Source of the DNA: Shouchella rhizosphaerae
GTDB taxonomy: Bacteria; Bacillota; Bacilli; Bacillales; Bacillaceae_D
Assembly (NCBI RefSeq): GCF_900142675.1
Contig: NZ_FRBS01000001.1
Span: 558,001-622,000, forward strand
Length of the DNA stretch: 64,000 nt
Reading direction: 5' to 3'
The notes below the pieces were generated by a model. That model made no database searches. It was given only the letters and a program-made list of their open reading frames with translations, and was not told where the DNA came from. Both the position numbers and the translations under genes were made by a program. Shown piece by piece: positions 42,944 to 50,897 of this stretch (within the stretch, counting starts at the first letter, position 1; the number at the start of each line of letters is the position of its first letter).

Positions 42944-44032
42944 TTGAAAAAACAAATTCCATTCAAAGTCTTTCGCAGCATCGGGCTGCCAGTTGTGACT
43001 GCAGGAGTTATTTTCTTCAGTGCACCAACAATGGCTAACGCCATGTCAGACCGCACCCTTTCGCAAGGCGACAGTGGCGAGCAAGTGGAACAATTGCAAC
43101 TACTTTTGACAGACAACGGGGTTTTTGATAAAGAAGATATAAACGGAACATTTGGAAACTCCACGGCATCAGCGATTAAGGAATTCCAAGCATCTGAGGA
43201 TTTGCTTGTGGATGGCATCGCTGGATTGCAAACACTAGGTGCCTTGCATGCCCTTGAGCATGGCGATGAAGGCAAATTAGTTGAAGAACTGCAAAAACAA
43301 TTACTAAACTTAAACTATTATAAAGGCGAAGTGGATGGACTTTTCGGTTCCTTAACGGAACGGGCAGTGGAAAACTTTCAGTCTGACAACGGGATTGCAG
43401 TAGACGGTATTGCTGGCCCGGCTACATACAGCAAGCTCTATTACAATCAAAAGGCAGCTTCAGCCGAGCCAATTAAAGTAGAAGAAAAGCAAGCTGAACC
43501 AAAACAACAGTCAGAAGAAACAAGCGAAGAACCGAAAGCAAAGCAAAATCAAGAACCGCTTGAAACAGTAGAGGAAGAACCGGTAGAGGAACCACAAGCT
43601 GAACCACAAGCAAAAGCAGAACCAGAAACACAGCAAGAAAGTAAGAAAGAAGAGCCAGCAGAAGAATCGGCTTCTGCTAAAAGCGAACAACCAGCTGAAG
43701 AAGCTCCTAAAACGGAAGAAGACTCTAAGACTACAGAAGGTACAGCTACGTATCAAATGGAAGCTACCGCTTATTCAGCCGATTGCAATGGCTGCTCAGG
43801 TGTAACAGCAACAGGGATTGATCTAAAAGCGAATCCAAATCAAAAAGTGATCGCGGTAGACCCAAGTGTCATCCCTCTTGGCAGCCGTGTGTACGTGGAA
43901 GGTTATGGTGAAGCCATTGCTGGAGACACTGGCGGTGCGATAAGCGGCAATAAAATTGATGTCTTTGTCCCATCTCAAAGCGACGCCATTAATTTTGGCC
44001 GTAAAACTGTCAAAGTGACTGTTTTAGACTAG
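42944..44032 (+). CDS. Secreted peptidoglycan-binding 3D-domain protein, copy 1
   Basis: The 362-residue protein has a signal peptide (about residues 1-33, ending TMANA), two PG_binding_1 repeats (about 38-87 and 105-157, each with DGIAG), a long Glu/Pro/Gln-rich linker, and a C-terminal 3D domain (about 268-362) with the three aspartates in AVDP, GDTGG and IDVF. 3D domains are found in lytic transglycosylases such as MltA and in Bacillus wall proteins such as YocH. It probably cleaves or binds cell-wall peptidoglycan. The start is TTG 42944 after AAGGAGG. A paralogue follows in tandem. Confidence 0.9.
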   Translation: MKKQIPFKVFRSIGLPVVTAGVIFFSAPTMANAMSDRTLSQGDSGEQVEQLQLLLTDNGVFDKEDINGTFGNSTASAIKEFQASEDLLVDGIAGLQTLGALHALEHGDEGKLVEELQKQLLNLNYYKGEVDGLFGSLTERAVENFQSDNGIAVDGIAGPATYSKLYYNQKAASAEPIKVEEKQAEPKQQSEETSEEPKAKQNQEPLETVEEEPVEEPQAEPQAKAEPETQQESKKEEPAEESASAKSEQPAEEAPKTEEDSKTTEGTATYQMEATAYSADCNGCSGVTATGIDLKANPNQKVIAVDPSVIPLGSRVYVEGYGEAIAGDTGGAISGNKIDVFVPSQSDAINFGRKTVKVTVLD

Positions 44033-44044
44033 TAAGAGAATGCG

Positions 44045-44075
44045 AACGATGCGCCCTATGGGCGCATCGTTTTTT
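44045..44075 (+). terminator. Terminator of 3D-domain gene 1
   Basis: AACGATGCGCCC at 44045-44056 pairs with GGGCGCATCGTT at 44060-44071, loop TAT, then T residues. Very strong. Confidence 0.85.
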
Positions 44076-44077
44076 AT

Positions 44078-44094
44078 GTTACAGCTAAGTTACA
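44078..44094 (-). promoter_or_regulatory. WalR-box-like direct repeat upstream of 3D-domain gene 2
   Basis: On the minus strand TGTAAC-N5-TGTAAC (44094-44078) fits the WalR (YycF) consensus TGTWAH-N5-TGTWAH exactly. It lies about 190 bp before the gene at 44267 and points the opposite way. Confidence 0.5.
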
Positions 44095-44266
44095 TTCAGA
44101 TTAAAAAGCTTGTAACGTGGGTTAAAGAGGGACACGAGTGAGTAGGTATGGTAGCAGATTACGAGAAAGCGAGGCGAACAAGATGAATATTGCTTACGAG
44201 GAAAGACGCCGCCGCCACTTAGGAGAACCTGTTGAAAAAAGCGCTAAAATTAAGGGGAGAGTTACC

Positions 44267-45250
44267 ATGCCTATAAAACTTTGTTTCTTCTTTATGAGCG
44301 TACTCTTGTTTAGTTTAATTAGTGTACCTGAACAGGCAGACGCTGACACATTCAGTCCAATACACGAAGGTGAAAAAAGCGAACGCGTTGAGAAACTACA
44401 AGACTATCTTGTAGAGAGCGGCTACTTAGAGGATCAAGATCGGTCCCATACATATGACAGTAAGGTAGTAGCAGCAGTTAAGCAATTCCAACAAGACAAT
44501 AACTTATTAGTAGACGGCATTGCTGGGGTGCAAACCCTTGGTTCAATGGCTGTTTTACAAGAAGGAAGCGACGGGCTTCTTGTTAACATGCTCCAAAAAA
44601 AATTAGCGCAGTTGCAATACTACCAAGCAGACATTGATGGGTACTACGGTGTATTGACAAAAGCTGCGGTGACCGCTTTTCAAAAACAGAACGGCTTAGC
44701 AGTAGATGGTATCGCTGGCCCGCTAACCTTTAAAGCATTGTATTACAGTGAGGCAGAACCTGCTGAACAGCGAGAAAAGAAAAGTGAGAAAGCCAATGAA
44801 AACAATAATGGAGTAGAGAAAAACGAATCAAACAAAAGTGAAAATGGGGAAGAAGAAAACGAACTAAACGAAAGTACAAATGGTGACGTAGAGCAGCCAA
44901 CAGAGAAAAAAGAGGAAGAGCCAGCCAACACGGCTTCTTCTACACACAAAAGCGAAGGCAAAAAGACTTTCCAGATGGAAGCAACCGCTTATACAGCGTA
45001 TTGCCATGGTTGTTCGGGTACAACAGCGACAGGCATCGATTTGCGTGCCAATCCAAATCAAAAAGTAGTAGCCGTTGATCCAGCAGTCATCCCTCTTGGC
45101 AGCCGTGTGCATGTAGAAGGGTATGGAGAAGCGATTGCTGGAGATACAGGTGGGGCCATTAAAGGACAAAAGATCGACCTTTATATGCAATCAGAAGCGG
45201 ATGCTTATGCATTCGGCAGGCAACAAGTGACTGTCACTTTGCTTGAATAA
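44267..45250 (+). CDS. Secreted peptidoglycan-binding 3D-domain protein, copy 2
   Basis: The 327-residue protein repeats the layout of its neighbour: signal peptide (MPIKLCFFFMSVLLFSLISV, cleavage after QADA), two PG_binding_1 repeats with DGIAG, a Glu/Asn/Ser-rich linker and a C-terminal 3D domain with AVDP and GDTGG. The two 3D domains are nearly identical while the linkers differ, indicating tandem duplication and later divergence. ATG 44267 is chosen for the signal peptide and the AAGGGGAGA site; ATG 44183 and GTG 44138 would add a basic N-terminal tail that also looks coding. Confidence 0.88.
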   Translation: MPIKLCFFFMSVLLFSLISVPEQADADTFSPIHEGEKSERVEKLQDYLVESGYLEDQDRSHTYDSKVVAAVKQFQQDNNLLVDGIAGVQTLGSMAVLQEGSDGLLVNMLQKKLAQLQYYQADIDGYYGVLTKAAVTAFQKQNGLAVDGIAGPLTFKALYYSEAEPAEQREKKSEKANENNNGVEKNESNKSENGEEENELNESTNGDVEQPTEKKEEEPANTASSTHKSEGKKTFQMEATAYTAYCHGCSGTTATGIDLRANPNQKVVAVDPAVIPLGSRVHVEGYGEAIAGDTGGAIKGQKIDLYMQSEADAYAFGRQQVTVTLLE

Positions 45251-45277
45251 CAGGCTCTGCGTTGGCTACCATCATGT

Positions 45278-45381
45278 CGTCTAATAGAAAACCGTTGTTA
45301 GACGAGGAGTGCAGGCATAGAAAAGGATCAATAATTTGAGGCAACTTGCGACAGACTTGAGTGTTTGTCTATAGTCTTAAA
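45278..45381 (+). repeat. Repeat element, copy B (about 100 bp)
   Basis: It shares with copy A (36910-37036, other strand) the blocks TAGAAAAC, TAGACGAGGAGTGCAG, GAGGCAAC and GAGTGTTTGTCTATAGTCT, in the same order. The left part forms a hairpin, CGTCTAA (45278-45284) with TTAGACG (45298-45304). It lies just after the second 3D-domain gene and runs into its terminator. Confidence 0.65.
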
Positions 45382-45405
45382 GGAAGCGCAGTGCGCTTCC
45401 TTTTT
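45379..45405 (+). terminator. Terminator after repeat copy B
   Basis: AAAGGAAGCGC at 45379-45389 pairs with GCGCTTCCTTT at 45393-45403, then TT. It ends the 3D-domain gene 2 transcript and can serve the convergent CDF gene. Confidence 0.75.
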
Positions 45406-46284
45406 CTATTTATCCTCTTTTTTCGGTTCGATGTGCACGGTCGTATGCAGGATATTATGCTTTGTGCGCAAATCCCGTTCGATTTGGTCCGCAATGTCGT
45501 GGCTATCTTTGACCGTTAAAGTAGGTTTTACCTCAATCGTTACATCGGCGTAAACGGAGCTGCCAACTTGGCGTGCTTTTACCATTTTTAATAGATGGAC
45601 TTGCTCATTTTCCTCAATGGTATCTCTGTACACTTCAAGCATCTTTTCATCAAAGCCATCGGTTAATGAATGGGTGGCATCTCTAAAAATGGTCCAAGCT
45701 GTATAGCAAATAATGAGGCCAATCAGCAACGCAGTCAATGAATCAAGCCAACCTAAATGGAAATGGGAAGCGATAATGCCGATGAGCGCCCCCAAACTGA
45801 CTAGTGCATCGTTTTTATTGTCTTGCGCGGCGGCAGCGAGAGCTTGGCTATTGATTTTCTCAGCGAGCTGTTTATTGTAGCGATAGACAAAAAACATGAT
45901 GACCGTGCCTCCTGCCGCTGTCCATGCAGCGACCATGCTTGGCGCTTCTGTTTCATTTGCGCTAAGAAGGGTCGTCCCTGCCTCAATCAACACTTGAATG
46001 CCAATTATTACCATCAGGAACGCGGCCAACAAGGCGGAAATATGTTCTGCACGGAAATGGCCATACGGATGGTCTTTGTCAGGCGGCTTTTGGGAAATGC
46101 GCAAGCCAATTAAAACAGCAATTGAAATAATAATATCAGAAGCATTGTTGTATCCATCAGCGACGAGCGCTTGCGAAAAAAACAAGTAGCCGATTGTCAG
46201 CTTTACCGCTGCCAAAAAGATATAAGCGCCTATACTAAGCCATGCGCCGGATTCCCCTTTTTTTAGTTCTTCATATCGTTTCAT
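45406..46284 (-). CDS. CDF-family cation exporter, probably manganese type
   Basis: The 292-residue protein is a cation diffusion facilitator with six membrane helices and a C-terminal cytoplasmic domain. Helix 2 carries ADGYNNASD and helix 5 carries QDNKNDALVSLG, giving N/D-x-x-x-D metal sites instead of the H-x-x-x-D of zinc exporters, as in manganese-exporting CDFs. The C-terminal domain has the family EVKPTLTVKDSHDIADQIE region and a HTTVHIEP end. ATG 46284 (complement) is selected: AGAAAGGG precedes it and the family N-terminus is short; the frame is open another 57 codons. Confidence 0.88.
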   Translation of the reverse strand: MKRYEELKKGESGAWLSIGAYIFLAAVKLTIGYLFFSQALVADGYNNASDIIISIAVLIGLRISQKPPDKDHPYGHFRAEHISALLAAFLMVIIGIQVLIEAGTTLLSANETEAPSMVAAWTAAGGTVIMFFVYRYNKQLAEKINSQALAAAAQDNKNDALVSLGALIGIIASHFHLGWLDSLTALLIGLIICYTAWTIFRDATHSLTDGFDEKMLEVYRDTIEENEQVHLLKMVKARQVGSSVYADVTIEVKPTLTVKDSHDIADQIERDLRTKHNILHTTVHIEPKKEDK

Positions 46285-46689
46285 CAAGGCTAACCCTTTC
46301 TCCAAAAAATATGGTGTTTCTTTGCGTTTCTTTATCCTATCAAACAGGCAGCGAGTGGGTCTACAGCAACATGTTTCGCTGCTCGCAGCACTATGGCTTA
46401 TATGGAACAATGTTTCCCGAAACCAACATTTCGCCCAGCAAAAAAACGAAATCATAGATGAAGAATTACAGGTGATAGCAAAAAGCTGTTTGAATATGTG
46501 ATATTATGATATAGTAAAGGGATAATAATAACTTGTTTTATTGCCTAGTATAGACAATTAAGCAGTTTTTATTGGGGAGAATAGACGATTCGATCAATTT
46601 CATAAAGGGTAAGCATTTTTTTGTTTGTCGTCTTGTTCCTAAACCATATCATCGATGTTACTAGAGAAAAAATGAAGGAGCGCTCGTTC
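46285..46689. other. Intergenic region between CDF gene and aminotransferase gene (405 bp)
   Basis: It contains an extended -10 promoter for the aminotransferase (46487-46515) and a leader of about 170 nt with no T-box, riboswitch or clear terminator that I can recognise. An AGACGA/TCGTCT pairing spans part of the leader. No gene supported. Confidence 0.6.
46487..46515 (+). promoter_or_regulatory. Extended -10 promoter of the aminotransferase gene
   Basis: TGATATAGT at 46507-46515 fits TGnTATAGT. The -35 position (TGTTTG, 46487-46492) is weak. Confidence 0.45.
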
Positions 46690-47772
46690 ATGACAACACA
46701 AAAACTCGAAATTATGAAATGTACGCACAAAAAACAAAAACCCGAGTCTTCTGCTTTAGAGTTTGGCAAGTATTTTACAGACCATATGTTTATCATGGAT
46801 TATTCAGAAGAGAAAGGCTGGTACAGTCCCCGTATTATTCCTTATCAACCATTGACCCTTGATCCTGCCGCAATGGTATTCCATTATGGGCAAACGGTTT
46901 TTGAAGGCTTAAAAGCGTACCGTTCTGAAGATGGGAGCGTCCGCTTATTCCGCCCAGAAGAAAACTTTAAGCGTTTGAATCAATCAAGCGACCGTTTGAG
47001 CATCCCGCCGATTGATGAAGCACAAATGCTCGCTTATTTAAAGGAATTGATCCGTATCGATAAAGACTGGATTCCAACGATGCCAGGAACTTCCCTTTAT
47101 ATTCGCCCATTTGTTATTGCGACAGAACCTACATTAGGCGTAGCGCCTTCACGTAATTATAAATTTATGATTATCTTGTCACCAGTCGGAGCTTACTATA
47201 AAGAAGGAATCAACCCAATTGGCATTTTTGTAGAAGACCAATATACACGTGCCGCACCAGGGGGGACTGGGACCGCGAAAACGGCTGGCAACTACTGTGC
47301 TGCTTACAAAGCACAAGAGCGGGCTACAGCGAACAAACAAGCACAAGTTCTATGGTTGGACGGGATGGAAAAGAAATACGTCGAAGAAGTAGGCAGCATG
47401 AATGTGTTTTTTAAATTGAACGGAGAAGTGCATACACCTGGATTATCAGGCAGCATTTTAGAGGGCATTACACGCAAAAGCGTGATCGAGTTGCTGAAAA
47501 GTTGGGATATCCCAGTGTTCGAACGGCGGATTTCAATTGAAGAAATTGTGAGCGCAAGCAAAAGCGGTACGCTTGAAGAAGTCTTCGGAACTGGTACAGC
47601 AGCGGTCATCTCTCCAGTCGGAGAACTTTTGTGGAAAGACCACAAAATCGTTGTCAACAACAATGAAACAGGAGCGTTGTCCAAACGTTTGTACACGGAA
47701 TTGACAGGCATTCAAACTGGAGAACAAAAAGACCCGTTTGGCTGGACTGTCCGTTTGGAAGACGAGGAATAA
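46690..47772 (+). CDS. ilvE: Branched-chain amino acid aminotransferase
   Basis: The 360-residue fold-type IV PLP enzyme resembles B. subtilis YwaA/YbgE and interconverts Val, Leu and Ile with their keto acids. Visible are FHYGQTVFEGLKAYR near residues 58-72, RPFVIATEPTLGV, the PLP lysine in GTAKTAGNY near residue 198, EEVGSMNVFF with the conserved Glu, and the phosphate site GTGTAAVISPVG. ATG 46690 follows AAGGAG at nine bases; the upstream open frame (from 46621) is leader. Confidence 0.95.
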   Translation: MTTQKLEIMKCTHKKQKPESSALEFGKYFTDHMFIMDYSEEKGWYSPRIIPYQPLTLDPAAMVFHYGQTVFEGLKAYRSEDGSVRLFRPEENFKRLNQSSDRLSIPPIDEAQMLAYLKELIRIDKDWIPTMPGTSLYIRPFVIATEPTLGVAPSRNYKFMIILSPVGAYYKEGINPIGIFVEDQYTRAAPGGTGTAKTAGNYCAAYKAQERATANKQAQVLWLDGMEKKYVEEVGSMNVFFKLNGEVHTPGLSGSILEGITRKSVIELLKSWDIPVFERRISIEEIVSASKSGTLEEVFGTGTAAVISPVGELLWKDHKIVVNNNETGALSKRLYTELTGIQTGEQKDPFGWTVRLEDEE

Positions 47773-47790
47773 CCAAACCCGGAGGCAAGT

Positions 47791-48594
47791 ATGATACGAG
47801 CTATTTTCTTTGATTTAGATGATACGTTATTATGGGATAAAAAAAGCATAAAGGAAGCGTTTAGGCAGACATGTGCTTTGGCGGCAACGGTCCATACAGA
47901 TATTGACCCAGACGCGCTAGAGGAAGCGGTGCGTACTCATGCCACGGAGCTATATCAATCCTATGAAACGTACGAGTTTACAAAACTGATTGGCATAAAT
48001 CCATTTGAAGGCTTGTGGGGAGCTTTCCGTGATGACACGGAAGACTTTAACCGTCTACGGGAAATTGCCCCTGTGTACCAACAAGCTGCTTGGGAAAAAG
48101 GGCTAGCAGAAATAGGCATAGAAGATGGGGAATTAGCGAACCAATTGGCGAGCCATTTTCCATCAGAACGGCGAAAAAACCCGTATGTGTTTGAAGATAC
48201 GTTTGCAGTCCTTGATGAGCTGCAACATTCTTACAGGCTTTTGCTTTTAACAAATGGCTCTCCTGATCTGCAAAATACGAAATTGGAGATCACTCCTCAA
48301 CTTGTCCCTTATTTTGACCATATTTTGATTTCTGGCGCTTACGGGAAAGGCAAACCGGATGTAGCAATGTTTAAGCATGCGTTGGAATTGTCAGGGACAG
48401 CGAAAGAGGAAGTGCTCATGGTTGGCGATAATTTGCATACAGATATTCTTGGCGGAAACCAAGCTGGAATCGAAACGATTTGGCTAAATCGTGATGGAAT
48501 TGAAAACACAACCGACATTCGTCCAACCTATGAAATTCGTCGTTTAACCGAAATTAAAAATGTAATTGCCGAAAAAAAAGATTGCAGCTTGTAA
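47791..48594 (+). CDS. HAD-superfamily hydrolase (YsaA-like)
   Basis: The 267-residue protein has all HAD motifs: FDLDDTLLWD near residues 7-16 (nucleophile Asp), LLLLTNGS near 148-155, a Lys in GKGKPD, and VGDNLHTDILGG near 210. A large helical cap lies between motifs 1 and 2 (subclass I). Probably a small-molecule phosphatase; substrate unknown. B. subtilis YsaA is similar in size and motif spacing. GGAGG precedes the ATG, 18 bases after the aminotransferase, so the two may be co-transcribed. Confidence 0.85.
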   Translation: MIRAIFFDLDDTLLWDKKSIKEAFRQTCALAATVHTDIDPDALEEAVRTHATELYQSYETYEFTKLIGINPFEGLWGAFRDDTEDFNRLREIAPVYQQAAWEKGLAEIGIEDGELANQLASHFPSERRKNPYVFEDTFAVLDELQHSYRLLLLTNGSPDLQNTKLEITPQLVPYFDHILISGAYGKGKPDVAMFKHALELSGTAKEEVLMVGDNLHTDILGGNQAGIETIWLNRDGIENTTDIRPTYEIRRLTEIKNVIAEKKDCSL

Positions 48595-48633
48595 AAACAT
48601 ATGGTTAACTTTAAATAACATGATAAATTACAA

Positions 48634-48716
48634 CCACTAGGGGTGCGTTTATGCTGAGAAAGGCGTTTAGCCTTAACCCTTTACCTGATCTAGGTAATGC
48701 TAGCGAAGGGAAGTGC
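48634..48716 (+). ncRNA. TPP (thiamine pyrophosphate) riboswitch
   Basis: The conserved THI-box parts are all present in order: ACTAGGGGTGC, GCTGAGA, AACCCTTTACCTGATC, a variable stem, GGTAATGC, and GCGAAGGGAAGT. It sits upstream of ykoE and is followed by a terminator hairpin, indicating transcriptional attenuation when thiamine pyrophosphate is plentiful. Confidence 0.96.
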
Positions 48717-48766
48717 GGTGTACAATAGGCGCTGCTTTGGTTTGCCCATGGCAGGGTCGTGTGCGT

Positions 48767-48797
48767 CGCTCCATCCGTTTCGGGGGAGCGTTTTTTT
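48767..48797 (+). terminator. Riboswitch expression-platform terminator
   Basis: CGCTCC at 48767-48772 pairs with GGAGCG at 48785-48790, followed by seven T. It lies between the TPP aptamer and ykoE. Confidence 0.85.
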
Positions 48798-48829
48798 GTG
48801 CCCTTTCCAGTGGAAAAAGGAGACAGAAA

Positions 48830-49435
48830 ATGAACAAGAATCGCTTACGTTTGACAGACATGATTGTGACGATTTTGATTTCGGTTGTGTTTGCGGTCGT
48901 ATACCGCCTATGGACGCCGGTCACGGACTTAGTCAGCCTCCCAGGGTTGCAAGCAGACCAGCTGCTGTATGGCATGTGGTTTATTGCCGGAACAATTGCA
49001 GCATTGCTGATTAAAAAGCCAGGGGTTGCGTTGCTTGCCGAAACCGCGGCCGCTTCAGGGGAATTTTTTGCTGGGTCCCCATACGGACCGTTGTTGCTGT
49101 TGTACGGCGCTTTGCAAGGGCTTGGAATTGAGTTGGCTTTTGCCCTATTCAAATACCGCGTATATACAGTATGGACAGCTAGCCTTGGTGCTGTTTTCGC
49201 TTCGTTTGCCTCCCTTGGGCTCGATTATTTTAATGCCTATTTGAGTGATTTAACGACTTGGAATATCACATTGCGCGTTGTTTTTCGCACGCTTGGCTCC
49301 ATTATCATTGCTGGCTTTTTAGCCTCTGCGCTTGTACGGGCACTGGAAAAGACAGGCGTCAGTACGCTTTTGCGCCCCGTTTCCCAAGCCGATTACGACT
49401 TGTTTGCTTCGAAAAGGAGTAAAAAGGATGAGTAG
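48830..49435 (+). CDS. ykoE: Thiamine/HMP ECF transporter, substrate-binding membrane subunit YkoE
   Basis: YkoE is the S component of an energy-coupling-factor transporter for a thiamine precursor, probably hydroxymethylpyrimidine. The 201-residue protein has about five or six hydrophobic helices, with conserved RLTDMIVTILISVVFAVVYR at the start and ETAAASGEFFAGSPYG near residues 68-83. AAAGGAG lies at seven bases before ATG 48830. It is TPP-riboswitch controlled and overlaps ykoD by eight bases. Unlike the B. subtilis ykoFEDC operon, no ykoF is present. Confidence 0.93.
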   Translation: MNKNRLRLTDMIVTILISVVFAVVYRLWTPVTDLVSLPGLQADQLLYGMWFIAGTIAALLIKKPGVALLAETAAASGEFFAGSPYGPLLLLYGALQGLGIELAFALFKYRVYTVWTASLGAVFASFASLGLDYFNAYLSDLTTWNITLRVVFRTLGSIIIAGFLASALVRALEKTGVSTLLRPVSQADYDLFASKRSKKDE

Positions 49436-50897
49436 AGAACAGGCTGTGTCCATCAAGCAGCTGTCGCTGTCTTATCCGAATAGCGGCACGTTATTATTTG
49501 AAGACTTGTCCATTGATATTTACTCAGGGGAGAAAGTGCTTCTGCTTGGTCCAAGTGGCTCAGGAAAATCGACGTTAGCGCATATGATGGCGGGCCTCAT
49601 CCCCAGTGCGATTGAGCTCCCTTATCATGCTGAAGTGCTTGTTCCCGCCAAGCAGCCTGCGATTGTATTCCAAGATCCAGATACGCAATTTTGCATGCCT
49701 TATGTCGATGAAGAAATTGCGTTCGTCTTAGAAAACCGCCGCATGCCCCGTGACCAAATGGATGTGGCGATCGAGCGCCTTTTAGCACAAGTAGGCCTTG
49801 ATTTACCTGAGCGCCATTGGCCGATTGCTGCAATGTCACAAGGGATGAAACAACGCCTTGCTATTGCTTGCGCACTAGCGGCTGAAAGCGATGTTCTTTT
49901 TCTTGACGAACCGACAGCGTTGCTTGATCCGGAGGGGACCACGCAAATATGGCAGACTGTCCGTCAAGCGTGCAGCGGCAAAACAATTATTATTATTGAA
50001 CATAAAATTTCTGAAATCATTGATTTTGTGGATCGGATTGTGTTGTTTAATGAAGAGGGCCAATTGCTTGACGACGGCGCTCCACAGGAATTGTTTCAGC
50101 GCTATCGCCGCCAACTTGATGAATATGGAATCTGGCATCCATATTCATGGAAAAACTATTTGTCCCAATACGCTCCAGGCAAAATAAAGCAGAAGAGGCA
50201 CACGCCGCTTCTGTTGCTTAACCATTGGGCTGCTTATCGTGGCAAACAACGAGTAGGAAAAGTGGATGAAGCGGTTGTCCATGCTGGCGACTGGGTTTGC
50301 ATTACGGGCAAAAACGGCGCTGGGAAATCGACCTTTCTGTATGCTTTGATGAATTTGCTCAAATGGAAAGGCACCTATCAGCTAAATGGGGAAGCTGTCA
50401 AACCAAAGCAGTCCCTGTCTGAGCAAATTGGTTTTGTTTTTCAAAACCCAGAATTTCAGTTTGTCGCTGATTCTGTTTGGCAAGAGTTATTGGCGGGCTG
50501 TAGTAGGGAATCAGCCAATGCCCAAGCACAATCGTTGCTTGAGATGTTCCAATTAGAAGGCAAACAAGACAACCATCCCTATATGCTTTCCATTGGCCAA
50601 AAGCGCCGCCTTAGTGTCGCAACAGCCTTTATGGAGCCGCGGCCGCTTTTGCTGTTCGATGAACCGACATTTGGCCAAGATGCAAAAAATACATTCTTGT
50701 TGCTTGAAGCGCTAGAAGAGCGCCGCAGGCAAGGGACTGCGATCTTAATGGTGACACATGATGAAATGATTGTTGACCATTTTGCCACGCATGAATGGAC
50801 GATTAAAAACGGAACCCTTGATACAATAATGGCGCGCACGCGAAATGGAACAGGGGGTGACGTAGGTGGAATACAAATGGAAAGAGACATGGCTTAG
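49428..50897 (+). CDS. ykoD: ECF transporter double ATPase YkoD
   Basis: The 489-residue protein fuses two ABC ATPase domains. Domain 1 has Walker A GPSGSGKST near residues 42-50, signature MSQGMKQRL and Walker B VLFLDEPTALLDP; domain 2 has GKNGAGKST near 299-307, signature LSIGQKRRL and Walker B LLLFDEPTFGQD. It powers YkoE with the YkoC membrane subunit. The start ATG 49428 lies inside the ykoE end after AAAAGGAG; the longer open frame begins within ykoE. Confidence 0.94.
   Translation: MSREQAVSIKQLSLSYPNSGTLLFEDLSIDIYSGEKVLLLGPSGSGKSTLAHMMAGLIPSAIELPYHAEVLVPAKQPAIVFQDPDTQFCMPYVDEEIAFVLENRRMPRDQMDVAIERLLAQVGLDLPERHWPIAAMSQGMKQRLAIACALAAESDVLFLDEPTALLDPEGTTQIWQTVRQACSGKTIIIIEHKISEIIDFVDRIVLFNEEGQLLDDGAPQELFQRYRRQLDEYGIWHPYSWKNYLSQYAPGKIKQKRHTPLLLLNHWAAYRGKQRVGKVDEAVVHAGDWVCITGKNGAGKSTFLYALMNLLKWKGTYQLNGEAVKPKQSLSEQIGFVFQNPEFQFVADSVWQELLAGCSRESANAQAQSLLEMFQLEGKQDNHPYMLSIGQKRRLSVATAFMEPRPLLLFDEPTFGQDAKNTFLLLEALEERRRQGTAILMVTHDEMIVDHFATHEWTIKNGTLDTIMARTRNGTGGDVGGIQMERDMA

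Noticed and set aside
46516-46689. T-box or riboswitch in the aminotransferase leader
   Set aside because: No T-box sequence, specifier stem, terminator or known aptamer signature is present.
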